From positions 29,101,859 through 29,165,858 of the forward strand of contig OW121858.1 of NCBI GenBank assembly GCA_933228895.1: 64,000 bases of DNA, written 5' to 3'. Shown piece after piece: positions 19,488 through 31,263 of the stretch (position 1 is the stretch's first letter; every line of letters starts with the position of its first letter). A model generated the notes under the pieces. The model was not told the origin of the DNA. It saw nothing but the letters and a program-made list of their open reading frames with translations, and did no database searches. The position numbers were made by a program, and so were the translations under genes. The DNA comes from Platycnemis pennipes. Lineage: Eukaryota > Arthropoda > Insecta > Odonata > Platycnemididae.

Positions 19488-22309
19488 CAGGCCCGGTGAC
19501 AGGATTTTCGGGCCCCTGAGCAACTGAGTGGTCCGGGCCCCCTAAATCCCAGCAAACCACCTCACTCAATTTAGACCAGAACTGCGAACTTTCAGGTTAT
19601 TTTATAACCAGGACTTACCTAATTATCAGCTTTTTCTGCAGAAGAAACTTGCACACTGTCATACATTATCTTTTGATTTACTATAAATTGTCCTTTTTTC
19701 AAATTAAAAACATGTCAGTGGAATGAGATGGGGAAACAATTTCTAAATGAAAACTTTTTGAAGGTGTAACACACTTTACACTTTCATTTTACAGTAATCA
19801 TAACTAGGACGAACTTGAACATGAAAATTTTATAAAAAGCCCTATATAAAACGTACTTCTCTTTTTTTTTCAAAATTAGCATATCCACAACTACTCCCAT
19901 CTTTTCGGAGAGACGGAGATAATTATATCACCACCAAATTAAAATGAATGCAGATTATTCACTTCTACTAAGCTTTGCTTTCACTACAACTCACTTAATC
20001 AAAAATAACAGCAGGGAATGGGTAAAAATAATGTGTGTTAAGGGTTTTGACGATCAGAATTAATATTGTTTGTCCTCAATATTAAGCTATTTTCGATAAT
20101 TTGTTTCCTTCCTGTGAGCATAATTCAAGTAAAGTAGAAACTAAAGTTTTCCTAGATGAATAAAGTCTAATATGACGCATAAACCAGGGATATGCATATT
20201 ATAACACAGGGAAAATGAAAGATTTGAGTAGATTTTCTCGATGAACAACCAAAAGCTCCGCGGTGTCCAAAATTTACCTTTCTGCATCAACCTCCTAGTA
20301 GGGTCAAAGGTTTGGACTGCTGGGGCGAAGAGGCAAATAAACGGAAAGAAGTCCTTAATAGTATCCCGCTGGAACGTAAAATAATGTTTCATGTGAAAAA
20401 TACAGGAATTTTAAGGCTCTGAGGGTGTGAATGAGAAGTTTACAGTTGAGAGGAGAAACCTTGAACGCGATTTCGCGTTCACTTACAGACCTTAATATTT
20501 CTATACCCGCATGATTTTATACGTGTAGAGCCAGTAGAGATCGATATGTGCAAAGCACATATTTTAAAAAAGGCGAATAAGAAGCGTTATGTTCCTTATG
20601 GCTTGAAAAAACTTACTCGCGTCACATCATTTCCAGCTGCCGGCGCGTGTCTCAAGCTCCGGACGCGCGAATGAAAAATCAAATTTAATTTTTGGCGCCG
20701 CAAACGAATTTTAAATTTTTTTTCAGATCTACCTTTAAAAAACATCAGAAATGAATATTTAATACGAGTCACTTGACAGGCACTTAACATGCCAGATATT
20801 TACTACTTAAAATGAATTTTTGCGTGATAATTGCGTCCGCCATTTTGTTGCATAATATCACCTACATTTAGGAAAAAAACTCCCAAAGTTAAGCACAGTA
20901 AAGTAAAAGTGTAGTTTTAAACGACCTACTAGTTTTTTATCCGACTAAATTCCTCACACAGCGTCACCCTCAACTTTAATAGGAAGATTTACGTAGAAAA
21001 ATGAAGTCGGGTGTAATTTTGGCTATGTTTGAGCCCCTGCATCTCGGTAACGGCGACAGAACATGACCAATGACATGCCATTCCATGGTTGCCAATCAAT
21101 TATCATTATTAGTGCCAAGTTTCATGATTGTATCTCCAAAAAAGACATTTTGGAATGTTGTAAATTTTTTTCGATTTCAGCCTACTGTGCATCGGTTCAA
21201 ATTTTCCTTCCTCTCCTTTCTATAAACAAAAACCACACAAAATCATGACAGTGCGTGTATGGGCCTTGAAATTATTTAAGTAAAACAAGGAAACAAATTT
21301 TTAAAAATTTCAGAAGGATAAATTATGCATCATGTTTAAGAAATAATAACTTTCTGAAATACGTATATATTCACAAAATTTTAAATATAAAATATTTCTT
21401 TGCTTCCCTTTTTTATTTTACCCGGGAGTCAAGGATTGCAATCCCGGAATATGGGATGCAATGACAATCCCGAAATCCCGGGATTTAGTATATACGAATC
21501 CCGGGATTGACGTACACCTTTTCGCTAACAGGCAGCACTAATAAGTAAGTTTTCTTGGAAATGAAATGTAGCATGTTAGACGTCTGAGTCCATTGACTAA
21601 TACTTTTTATTGGAATAAGTAATTTGTCATCACTTGTAATACTTAAGAAAAACGGAAATGAGCTAACGGTGCGCGTGTTAAAGACATAGTGATCGCCAGC
21701 ATTAAACAAGATGGACTAAATTCCAGAAAATGTTGTCTAACTTTTGATGATGATCCCGTAATCCCGGGATTGAAAAATCTCTCTCGGATTGCAATCCTTA
21801 CTGGGAGGCTAGGTTGGAGGGCACGGGGGTCCCTCCCTGTGACACAACACTAGAATGAGTAGCTTCCTACTGCTAATCTGTAATTTTGACTGTAGAATAA
21901 ACGATTATTTACAGTCCACTAACATGTATACAATAGACTTTAGACGGGGGATGGGTTTCTTGTCGTTCAGGTTACAACTTATGTCGCTGAGTGGCGAATT
22001 TTCGCGGCAAAGGGAGGGAAGGTGAGTCACGGCGCCCGCGATTCTAGCTCTATCGTCCCCATCACCCCAAAACCCTCGATGACCACAACAACAATGCTAA
22101 CGTCATACTTCTCAATTGCACACTGACAAACACTCTACCTTCATTTGCTTTTTCACTTCTTAAACAACAAAATTTTGTATTATTTTTGGCATTTAAATTT
22201 ATTCATACTTTAAATTTTTATTTTCAATTGATTTATTTTGGTCCGGGCCCCCTGATGGCCCGGGCCCCTGGGCATTTGCCCCCTTTGCCCCCCCTTGTCG
22301 CCGGCCCTG
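19488..22309. mobile_element. hAT-type nonautonomous element with CAGGCCCGG / CCGGCCCTG ends
   Basis: Inverted ends CAGGCCCGGTGACAGG and the complement of CAGGGCCGGCGACAAGG, flanked by GTCATCAT on both sides (19480-19487, 22310-22317). The 8-bp duplication fits hAT, though it lies in a TCA repeat and is therefore less decisive. About 2.8 kb, no transposase recognised. It sits in the (ATG)n tail of the LINE to its right. Confidence 0.75.
21429..21800. mobile_element. Nested MITE with AAGGATTGCAATCC ends
   Basis: TCAAGGATTGCAATCCCGG on the left and the complement of TAAGGATTGCAATCCGAG on the right, with inner CCCGGGATT words. Flanks CCCGGGAG / CTGGGAGG match at 6 of 8 positions, so hAT-type is possible. 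Noncoding. Confidence 0.6.
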
Positions 22310-22321
22310 GTCATCATCATC

Positions 22322-24062
22322 ATCATTGGTCAACAATCCTAGGATTGGTTTGACGCAGCTTTCCACTCCGTTCTTCTATCGGCCAACCTCTTCATATTGA
22401 CGTAATTCTTCTCTTTCACATCCTTTACGAGCTGTTCTATGTAACTCATACGAGGCCTGCCTTTTCCATTTTTCCCGTTCACTTTTCCCTTGACGATTGT
22501 CTTCATCAGGCCATCGGGTCTTAAGATATGGCCGATTAGGTTGTACCGTCTTCTTTTTATAGTTTTCAGTAGACTTCTCTTTTCTCCCACTCTTCTTAGG
22601 ACTTCTTCATTTGTCACTCGGTCGATCCATTTAATCTTCATCATTCGTCGATAGCACCATATTTCGAATGCTTCCACCCTTTTCTTCTCCGCTGCTGTCA
22701 TCGTCCATGCCTCACTGCCATAAAGGAATATGCTCCAGATATACGTTTTAATGAATTGCTTCCTTACTTCCAAGCTTGTATTTCCAGCTGTTAGTAGATT
22801 CTTCTTTTGATAGAATGCCCTCTTTGCCTGCGCTATTCTACTCACTATTTCTTTCTTGCTTCGTCCATCGTTGGTTACTCTGCTTCCCAGGTAACAGAAC
22901 TCTTTCACCTCTTCCAGTTTCTGTTTTCCTAGTTTAACGTTGGTTTTGGCCTCTTCTCTTTTACTGCACACCAATATCTTAGTTTTTTTCTTATTGATCT
23001 TCAGCTGATATCTGGCCATTGTCCTTTCCATGGTTGTTAGCATCTTCTTCAGATCCCTCTCTGTCTCTGCTATGAGAGCTATGTCATCAGCGAATCGTAG
23101 CATGCTGATTGTTTCTCCGTGGATAGTCACTCCAGAACACTTTTCCTTGATTCCATTGATGGCCTTCTCGATGTAAACATTAAAAATTACTAGAGACAGT
23201 GCACAGCCTTGTCGTACTCCAGGGTTTATTGGAACCTGGAAATCCTGGAAAACCTGGAAAAGTCAGGGAAAATAAAAACGGTCATGGAAATATTGGAAAA
23301 GTCAGGGAATATAACGTGTAGTCAGGGAAAAATCACAAAATGTTTAAATTTATCACCTGAAAATGCCAAGAGATCAAAAACTGCACATAGGAGCGGAGGA
23401 GGAGGGTGAAGGGGAGGGGACGGCTGGCCTCAGGCCGGCTTCGTTACTGAGGCAGCCCTATTCTGGTTCTTTCTGGCTATAGCCTGCATGATTTGGTGAA
23501 TAGATTGGCGAAAGGTGTGCGCATTCATATTTTCATTTTCATTCGCTAGCGATTTCACCAGGAATGCTTCACTTTGTACCTCTGGCGATGAAAAAGTTAT
23601 TTTCAGTCAAATTTGAAGTCACTTAGCCAAATTTGTAGAAGGATGTGAGGAAGAAAAAATCAAGATTGATTCAAAGAGCTACTTTAACATGACATCACGA
23701 AAAGCCAGGTTAGCCTTCTTTGCATATATTTTTCTGCAATTAAAACCCTTTCTGAAGGCATCAGTGTAAGGAATGATAATTTTTATTTTGTTGACTTAAA
23801 GTTGTTGATCTCTTATTACTGGAAGTTCATATGATTAATATGAAAATAAACCTACAATTTTCATAAGTTTAGACTTCTTTGCTTCCTCACTACCACTTTT
23901 ATTCCTATAAATGACCGAAATCTTTTCAGGCGCTCAAAAGTCAGGGAAAATCACTAATAATGGTCTGGAAATCCTGGAAAAGTCAGGGAAAATGAAAGGG
24001 AAAAACTCCTATAAACCCTGTACTCCTTTCCTTATCCTTGCTTCTTCAGAGCGGGTCCAGGT
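22322..24062 (-). pseudogene. RTE-like non-LTR retrotransposon, reverse transcriptase C-terminal half
   Basis: The minus strand holds an open frame of 263 codons (23130-22339) with the RT active site FADDIALIAE, then LKINKKKTKIL, YLGSRVTNDGRSKKEI, GSEAWTM, NEEVLRRVGEKRSLL, IGHILRPDG and GKGRPRMSYIEQL. Upstream reads RQGCALSLVIFNVYIEKAIN up to 23220. A K element splits the RQGC motif; the frame resumes at 24027 as EEARIRKGV. The 3' end has an ATG-repeat tail. The endonuclease and the first RT motifs are missing, so it is 5' truncated. Confidence 0.85.
23221..24019. mobile_element. K-family element, copy 2, in a LINE RT motif
   Basis: Ends AGGGTTTATTGG and the complement of AGGGTTTATAGG. Flanked by GTACTCC on both sides (23214-23220, 24020-24026). 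Removing it with one 7-bp repeat restores KGVRQGC in the LINE. Contains many GGAAAAGTCAGGGAA motifs. Confidence 0.8.
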
Positions 24063-25215
24063 TTAATCACAGCTACTTGGTTTTTGTACAGAAGTTGTGT
24101 ATAATTCCTCGGTCAGATTTTTTCGTGTCCAAATGAAAAGATCATGCCGAGTTTCATCCAAATGTTGAGTCGGTGGGTGTGATGGCCTGGGTGAACTGGT
24201 GTGGGATGACCCGGGAGGATTTAATGTTTCAAATGGGATGAAACGAGGGGAAACAAAACATTTTCATGCAAAACAACTTTCTATTGATCATTAAAATATG
24301 AAATAATTGCGATATGAGTTTGATTTATGGACCAAATTGCAGTCAAAGATTCACAAATGTTAAGTTTTGCAGTCGATTTTCATTTACTGATCGACGGACT
24401 GAGTATTTGTAACTTTTTGTGTGAAATTTATGCACGTTTGGATGTTTTTCTCTTTCGTTGCGTGGACATTTTTTCATTGTCACCCGGACTTGCAATACAC
24501 CATTACAGGTACATAAAAATTTTTTAAAACTTTTGTGGCACTTATTCTAATGCCATTTGAAAACATATTTCCTCCTCCCTTCCTGTTTTACAGTAATTTA
24601 TGATACTTATCACACTTTTCACGTACATAATTTGAGAGCTATTCATGTGTTTGTGCAGTATATTGGAAAAATTGAAATACTAAGTACCCTTGTGCCAGTT
24701 TGTAAAGTGTTAAGTGTCATGTATACTTGAGATACGTAAACACAATGTTTTTTTTTGGTTCATTGTTACTTAAGCACAATAATATGCAATTTATCGAAGG
24801 TACAACACTGTCGACACATTCCTTTATTGAAAGTCGACTAACGGAGACACATTAAATCAATAAATATAGGTAGGCTTATGAGAAAGTGCAGCTTTGATAG
24901 AACGGTTGATAACATGTTTAGGTAAGTGTTGAAGTTTGGGTTGCTGGTAATAAATACAATTTTTGCTGATGAAATCCAAAATAAATGTTGCCAGTAAGTC
25001 GACTATTCGTAGGTGTTAAATAATAAAGCATTCAATTTTTGTTGCTGTTAAACGTATTATGAGACTTATATCCCCCCACTTACAAATTGCAAGTACCATT
25101 TCACTTGTTAATTATTATCGTTATGATCGAACAGAACATTTTAAATATAGGTACAGTCTGTGAATAGGGGAGAATGTATTTGGCCCCGATCCGGATCAAC
25201 TGACAAACACTTCTT
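24063..25215. other. Intron sequence, nothing recognised
   Basis: AT-rich. No terminal repeat, tandem array or recognised protein motif. Confidence 0.4.
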
Positions 25216-26010
25216 TAAGGCCGTTTTAAACGCTCATTGAAACTGCGCAAGTTGGGGTGCTTTTCATTTAGGTACAGCGATAGTTGATATCGAATGCAGC
25301 AGCCGTTGATAGCCGGGATGCAAATGAAATGAAACACAGCTGCCACTGGCTTTTCATGCTTGAGCAGTCAGTTTAGTGAATTGGTGGGTAAATAAGAAAG
25401 TAGTGACGAATGGAATCGCCTGGTAATGTTTGAATCAGCCTTACAATTCACCAATTTTTGCTTGGTAAAAGGTACTGTGATTGATTTTAGTAATTTTTTT
25501 CATATGTTCGTGGAATGGCATAAGAGTATTTTTGGGGTTCTGATTGATAAATGCCGTAGAATACCTTTCCTGTGCCTGTGTGCTTACAGAAAAGTATTGT
25601 TGATACTTTGTTGTTGCATTGGTTGATGTGACGTCATATTACGCCAACAGCTTTTCATTTGATCGGCTCTCCTCATAGCAGAGAGTCACCGGCAGCTGGC
25701 GATAGATGGTGATCCAGCTAAATCGAAAGCACTGCGGCATGGTGATCGTCGTCTATCGCTGGCTGTAGCTGCAAATCGAAAGAACCGAATCGAAAGAACT
25801 GAAAGAATCGAATTTGATGTTGCTTCTGTTTTAGCAGTCATCTGCCAAAGTCCATGACATAGAAAATTGCGAGGACGCTTGCTTGCCAGCTTTACACGGT
25901 GCGAACGTCAGTGCATTATGTCAGTGACAATATAACATTCAGTGGCGGTAATACCATCAAATATATCATATAACATCAAGATCTGTTGAGTAGCAATTAA
26001 TTGGACATAA
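25216..26010. repeat. GGCCG-ended repeat, PIF-like, partly shared with 42.0-42.25 kb
   Basis: Begins TTTAAGGCCGTTTTAAACGC, like the termini of the PIF-like MITEs. Bases 25820-26010 match 42050-42245 (for example AAAATTGCGAGG and GTAGCAATTAAT). The right end is not resolved. Confidence 0.45.
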
Positions 26011-26039
26011 AAGAATTAGGGTAGGCTACGAGCGTAATT

Positions 26040-26515
26040 AATACAAGAATTAGGTTGGGACATTTTCAGAGCATAGGTTAAAGTACAGATTAAATCTATT
26101 ACAGAAATTTCAATCGGATAGCTTTACTGAAGATGTTAGGCATGTATTAAAAACACCAGCGTATTATGATAGATTCCACCAGATAAATAAGATTATACAG
26201 AAATAGATTGTCGTACCGATAGATTCAAAATGGCATTTTTCCCCCGTACTATAAAAGAACAGAATAGACAGCATAGCAAAGGGATAGGTAATAGGGGAAA
26301 TATTTTAGAGTAGTCTGTAGTGCACGATGCATGTATTAACAACCTATCCCTTTCCTATCATGTAGATACTAATAATCTAGTTGCGCGAGACCCTATTATG
26401 TTGCATGTATCCATTCAGTAGCTTGTTTGCATGTCAATAGTGCATGCTTGGTGATCTTCACCCCCTGCCACACACCCTCGCGGTGGCTTTATATGGTATT
26501 ACATAGATGTAGATG
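26040..26515 (+). mobile_element. LINE C-terminal scrap and 3' end
   Basis: The + strand contains FKMAFFPRTIKEQN, resembling the FF-P-RTI-x-EWN motif at the end of many arthropod LINE ORFs. About 200 bases on comes the 3' block CCCCCTGCCACACACCCT and an ATAGATGTAGATGA tail, as at 903. Confidence 0.65.
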
Positions 26516-27166
26516 AACGGGATAGCAATCATGAAAGCGGGCATTAGTATGGCATTAACTGTGACTTCCTTGTCACGTCCTAAAATGTAAGTGTTCCGTT
26601 ACAATAACTGTGATTATGAAATTTGATAGCGATCACATTTTAGGGGACTGGTCACACGTCCCCTGTTGGAAATTTCCCTACAAGATTTCCCTAGAATGTT
26701 GAGAAAAGCAAGGGAAAAATTGAAATTTCCCTAGAAAAAATGTGTTTTCGAGGGAATTCCCTCATAGTCTAGGGAATTTTTTCCCTAGAACTTTTTTCTT
26801 TGAAAATTTAAGCTCTGGGAAATTATTTCCCTAGAAAAAAATGCTGCTCTAGGAAAAATCTTCAGGCTTAAAGAAAACGTTTTCAAGGAGAATTTCCCCA
26901 TATTATTTTGAATAATTTCTAGGTTACTACTATGTTATGTATACATTTATCACAGAGTTGACAGTTACCACTCACATTTAATAACATTTGGTACCAAACA
27001 AATGTATAATGCTAACTCACTGCACCGCATAGCTGCATTGTTTTAAAGCCAAGTGAATCAGCAGCATCGACAGTGAAAATTTCGGGAAGAACATTTTTTT
27101 TTCGAGGTTGGGAACATTTTCGGTAAGTTAATGAATACATTTCTTATAATCATGAGCATTCATTAA

Positions 27167-28129
27167 GGAGGCTTCACCGAATTATGAAGTAGATGTCATT
27201 TTTGTGAAAATTTCAGGACACATCATTTTATGGCCTTTCTATCCATTGGCAATAAAATAATTTGGCCTTTCCATAATATAGTTGAAGAAAAAAGACGTTG
27301 AAAATCAGATATTTTATACGTGGCTATACGGCAGAGCATGGCTCTTGCAGTAAAATTTGCAGATTAATAATGTAAAGAGAAATGTCGTTTTGACGAAAAA
27401 CTAATGTAAGATGCGCAATTTTATGTTGAATTTAGCATTGTAAAAAAGTGCTTGCCTAACCACACTTATTTGATCGATATTAATAAATGTTTGCTCGAAA
27501 AAAAGCAGAAAAGCCTTAGTTACATGAAAGTGGCGCAACAGTATGTTGTTATCATTGGCAACGGTACTTGTGACGGAACGTGCTTACGAGACTATTTACT
27601 CACTTAATTTAGGAATATACCTTACAACAAGGTCCTTCATATATTTTTTATGTCATTTAAATATTTCATTGGTTGTTGACATGTTGTAATTAATACCAAT
27701 GATCCAAATGGTAGCAGCATCAATGTTGTCAAATAATTTTCAAAAATACGAATAGCAAAAACATTCAAAACAAAGAGTTTTATTTGCAAGGCAATAGTTT
27801 AAAACTAAGTAAGAAACTATTTAACCTATTTTAGAGTACGTATTAGCAGGATTGAGCATGTATTCTTATTCTGTGGGAAATTAAACGTGGCAACAACATG
27901 TCAGTCATGTTTCGAAGTCAAAATGAGTTAAAAGAGAGCTTGTAGAAAATTGAATGCAAGTACAACATGCTGTACAATAGCATCATACTCATACAATTAT
28001 TGTGTACTATGCGTTATCGCCCTACAGATGATTTTCCATTCGTGTGTTTTTCTGGATTGGTATTTATTCATTCAATAACATAGCTCTAAATTACCGAATT
28101 TTGAATTGCGGAGTCATGGTGTAACCCCC
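27167..28129 (-). mobile_element. M-family TTAA-target MITE, copy 3
   Basis: Flanked by TTAA (27163-27166, 28130-28133). Reverse orientation, 963 bases. The right X copy has the empty site near 36165, where CACACAAAATTAAGGAATGC runs on without the MITE. Confidence 0.9.
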
Positions 28130-30239
28130 TTAATTTTGTGTGAATCATTGAAATCGGCGAATTCATTCATAAAAATATGCTATCTTTGTTTATCACATTG
28201 TTGTTAACAGAATTAAAATGGTAACGAAGACTTTGTTTTCGCATGCGTGGGTTCAGTATTGTGTAATTATGATCGCAATTACATCAATTTTATAACCATC
28301 ATCCTTGACCTCCTTTATATTTTCAATTGTGCATTCATTAATGAATTAAAGAAGAGACTGCGATAGGAGGATTTCATCCAGCAGGAGGCAAAAAGAATAA
28401 ACGTGTATGCTGATGAAAAATGTAAACATGCTGCTGAAAAAGGAATAAGCATTTGTAAATTTGAGTTCTTTTCAATCGTTCATTGTCATATATGCCCTCT
28501 ATTCTAGTGATGGCCGGATCGGATCAGTCGGATCCAAAGATCGGCGGATCTTTCATTATACTCGGTTCTGGATTTGGATCCAAAGACACGGTGCAAAATC
28601 GGATCCGGATCCTAGATTTTAAAATTTTCGCGGCCTAGCGATCGAAGCGCCCCGTGAATGGAATGTAGGTGCGGTAGATGTTGACAAGAAGAGGAGGTGT
28701 AACTCAGGTCACGAAATTAGATGAAAATGTTCCCATAAAACAAGAAGCAACATAAAGAAATACGACTTTTCTCCCATTACCGCGGTATCGCGATAAAAAA
28801 AAATGTAGGATGTCACGCGGGTAGCCTACATTCACCGGGATCAGGTGGACAACGAGAGCTAGTGTACTGTGCGAAGTTCAATCCCTATCGCAGTTTAATT
28901 TATTCTTTCAGTCACTGCATCGAAAATGTTATCATATTCAATTTCAAACCATTACATCTGAATATTCACTTTATTATACTTTGGTTGCTTAAATTGGATT
29001 TACAAATGTACCATTAATAAATTAAGGATGGTCGGGTCGGATCCAAAGATCCACGGGTCTTTTATTTCATTCGCTCCTGAAATCATATCCGAAGACAGTA
29101 AAAATTCAGATCCGGATCGGAGATTTTATCATTTCGCGGCTTCTTGATCGATGTGCCCCGCCAATGGAATATAGGTATGGTAGATACTGACAAGGAGAGG
29201 TTGTGTAACTCGGGTCATGAAATAAGATTTTTACCGCGCCACTAAAACAAAATAAAAAAATACTAGTCTTGAATTTTTTCTCCACAGGCCCGGATGCGCG
29301 AGAAAAAAAAATTAAGCTGAATGTAATGCGGGTCGCCTAAATTGCCAGATTCCCGTGAGCTAGAAATATTATGTAATATTTCTTCGTCTTAAAAATGGAA
29401 TCCCCAGATTTTACATAAATGGAATCTCCTAACCGCATTAAAAAGTTTTTACTTCTAAAAAGAATTTGAAAGCATTCAAGGATTTGATTAAGGTAGAACC
29501 AGCGCTTCGAAGCACTACTTTCATAAGACGAATATAGCATGCCGGAACAACGTTAAATTGCTCAAAATGTTGTTAATAATAATTAAAAACTATTTTCAAC
29601 TATTCAACATGGCTATACGAAACATGAATTCTCTTCCAACTGAAGTAATTTGGTGATATGAAGAAAGGCTTTTATATTGACGCCATGTGTCAGAGGCACT
29701 TAAAAAACTTTATCAGGAGCAACAATAAAATTTCATAATAATAAATTAAGATATGAAATAAAATAACAGACCTAAAAATCGCTTTTGATCTTTTCTTAGA
29801 ATCTTAATTACAACAAGTTTATTAGACATATTTTCTGACGGCGAAATGGACAACACCGTAAAGAACGTGTAAATGTTGACATAGAAACCAATTTTTCACA
29901 CCAGTTGGACACCCTAGTTTGCCTGCACTGCCTCATTGAGATTCGTTGCCTTCTGCTTTTAGTTTCCAAGCATTTCTCTTCAGTTCTACAATACGGTATT
30001 TTGTATTGTAGTTACAAATTACACTTGCTCTATTACATTATAGTGCGATAATTTTTATAACTGAGCTCTCTTGGGCAGTGCAAATTGCCTTTTTGAATCG
30101 CCAATTCCATTTGAGGGCTAGAGTTATGGCTTCATAAGTTCGTTTTAAAGGTAACTTTATGTCTTAATATAGTTAGACTAATTGTTTGTAAAATCTAAAG
30201 GAACAGAATACTGATGAAAGTATTTTTCAAATCAACTCT

Positions 30240-30494
30240 TTGAGTGCATTTATTGTTGCATGTCGAATCGTAGAAATAAATGTTTTGACTAAGCTGATTG
30301 TTTGTTATGCGTGTCATTCAGTGTTAACGTTAATTGATATAACAGAAGAAATTCTCATCGGACTGGAATGTAATTGGGGTATAAAATGTAGAGGGAACGG
30401 CGTTGTAAATACTGTATTGACATCGAAATCTCAAGCCAGCCCGAAGAGGAATAAGCAGTATTTCGATATTAATTTGAAAGCTACCATTTCTTAA
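30240..30494 (+). pseudogene. Possible Mutator/Kolobok-like transposase N-domain fragment
   Basis: The frame contains RIVEINVLTKLIVCYACHS, then LIDITEEILIGLECNW, a further cysteine, and KQYFDINLKAT before a stop. The order (R-I-V-x8-L, C-x2-C, L, GL...C, S...K.FDINLKAT) resembles the domain that opens many animal Mutator-like/Kolobok transposases. The second CxxC is incomplete and the usual AMR-x-IG follows only after a stop or frameshift, so it is a relic. Identification is from memory of the family pattern and is tentative. A 157-codon minus-strand frame at 30806-31279 was not recognised. Confidence 0.4.
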
Positions 30495-31263
30495 TGGCAG
30501 CTTTAAAATTATTATCACCTTAGTCTTATATTATTTTAGCCAAGAAATGAATAAAATAGGTACAATTAATAAAAAGATGAAAGAATTGTCTACACATCCT
30601 ATTGCCGTTTACAGTATGGTGGGTGGAACGTTACCGTTTACATGGATAAATACAAGGCTGTAGTGAGTGGAAGGGGAGGGGGTTGTGAATTCCCTCCAAA
30701 TTTTTATTTAGAGGGTAAATGTATGAAAAGTTCAAGAAGGAAGTAGCATAGAGGTGAGATTATTTGTTGTGTATGACATAATAAAAAGGCAATAAAGGTG
30801 AATTACTATTTTGGTACTGTAAAAAACATAGTTTTTCTAGAGGACATAGTCTTTAGATCCCAATCAGTAAATCCTTCCTCAATTTTTGTCCTGGCTACGG
30901 GCTTGGTAAAAGGTATACTGATACTACTAGTTCGGGCTTCATGGGTATATACAATATTGTTCATATTTGATAAGTGTTTACATGATTTGACCCGTATCAG
31001 AAAATTGTAAGGGCTATGAACTATCAGCAAAGTTAACTGCCAATAATCTGCCATGATGATTGGGATCTCGCGAAACAGATATACGGCTAAGCAACTCTCT
31101 TTTGGAGGAACTAGAGTTAAGATTTCATCAGAACTCAGAACTTCATTTCCATCAGTTTTCCCTTGAGAAACTATTTTATTCTCTTGGAGAATGATTGTAT
31201 AGTTGATCAGTGAGCAGGTTTGGGAAATTGTATTACCAAACATATTTGTGCCTATTGAGAGTA

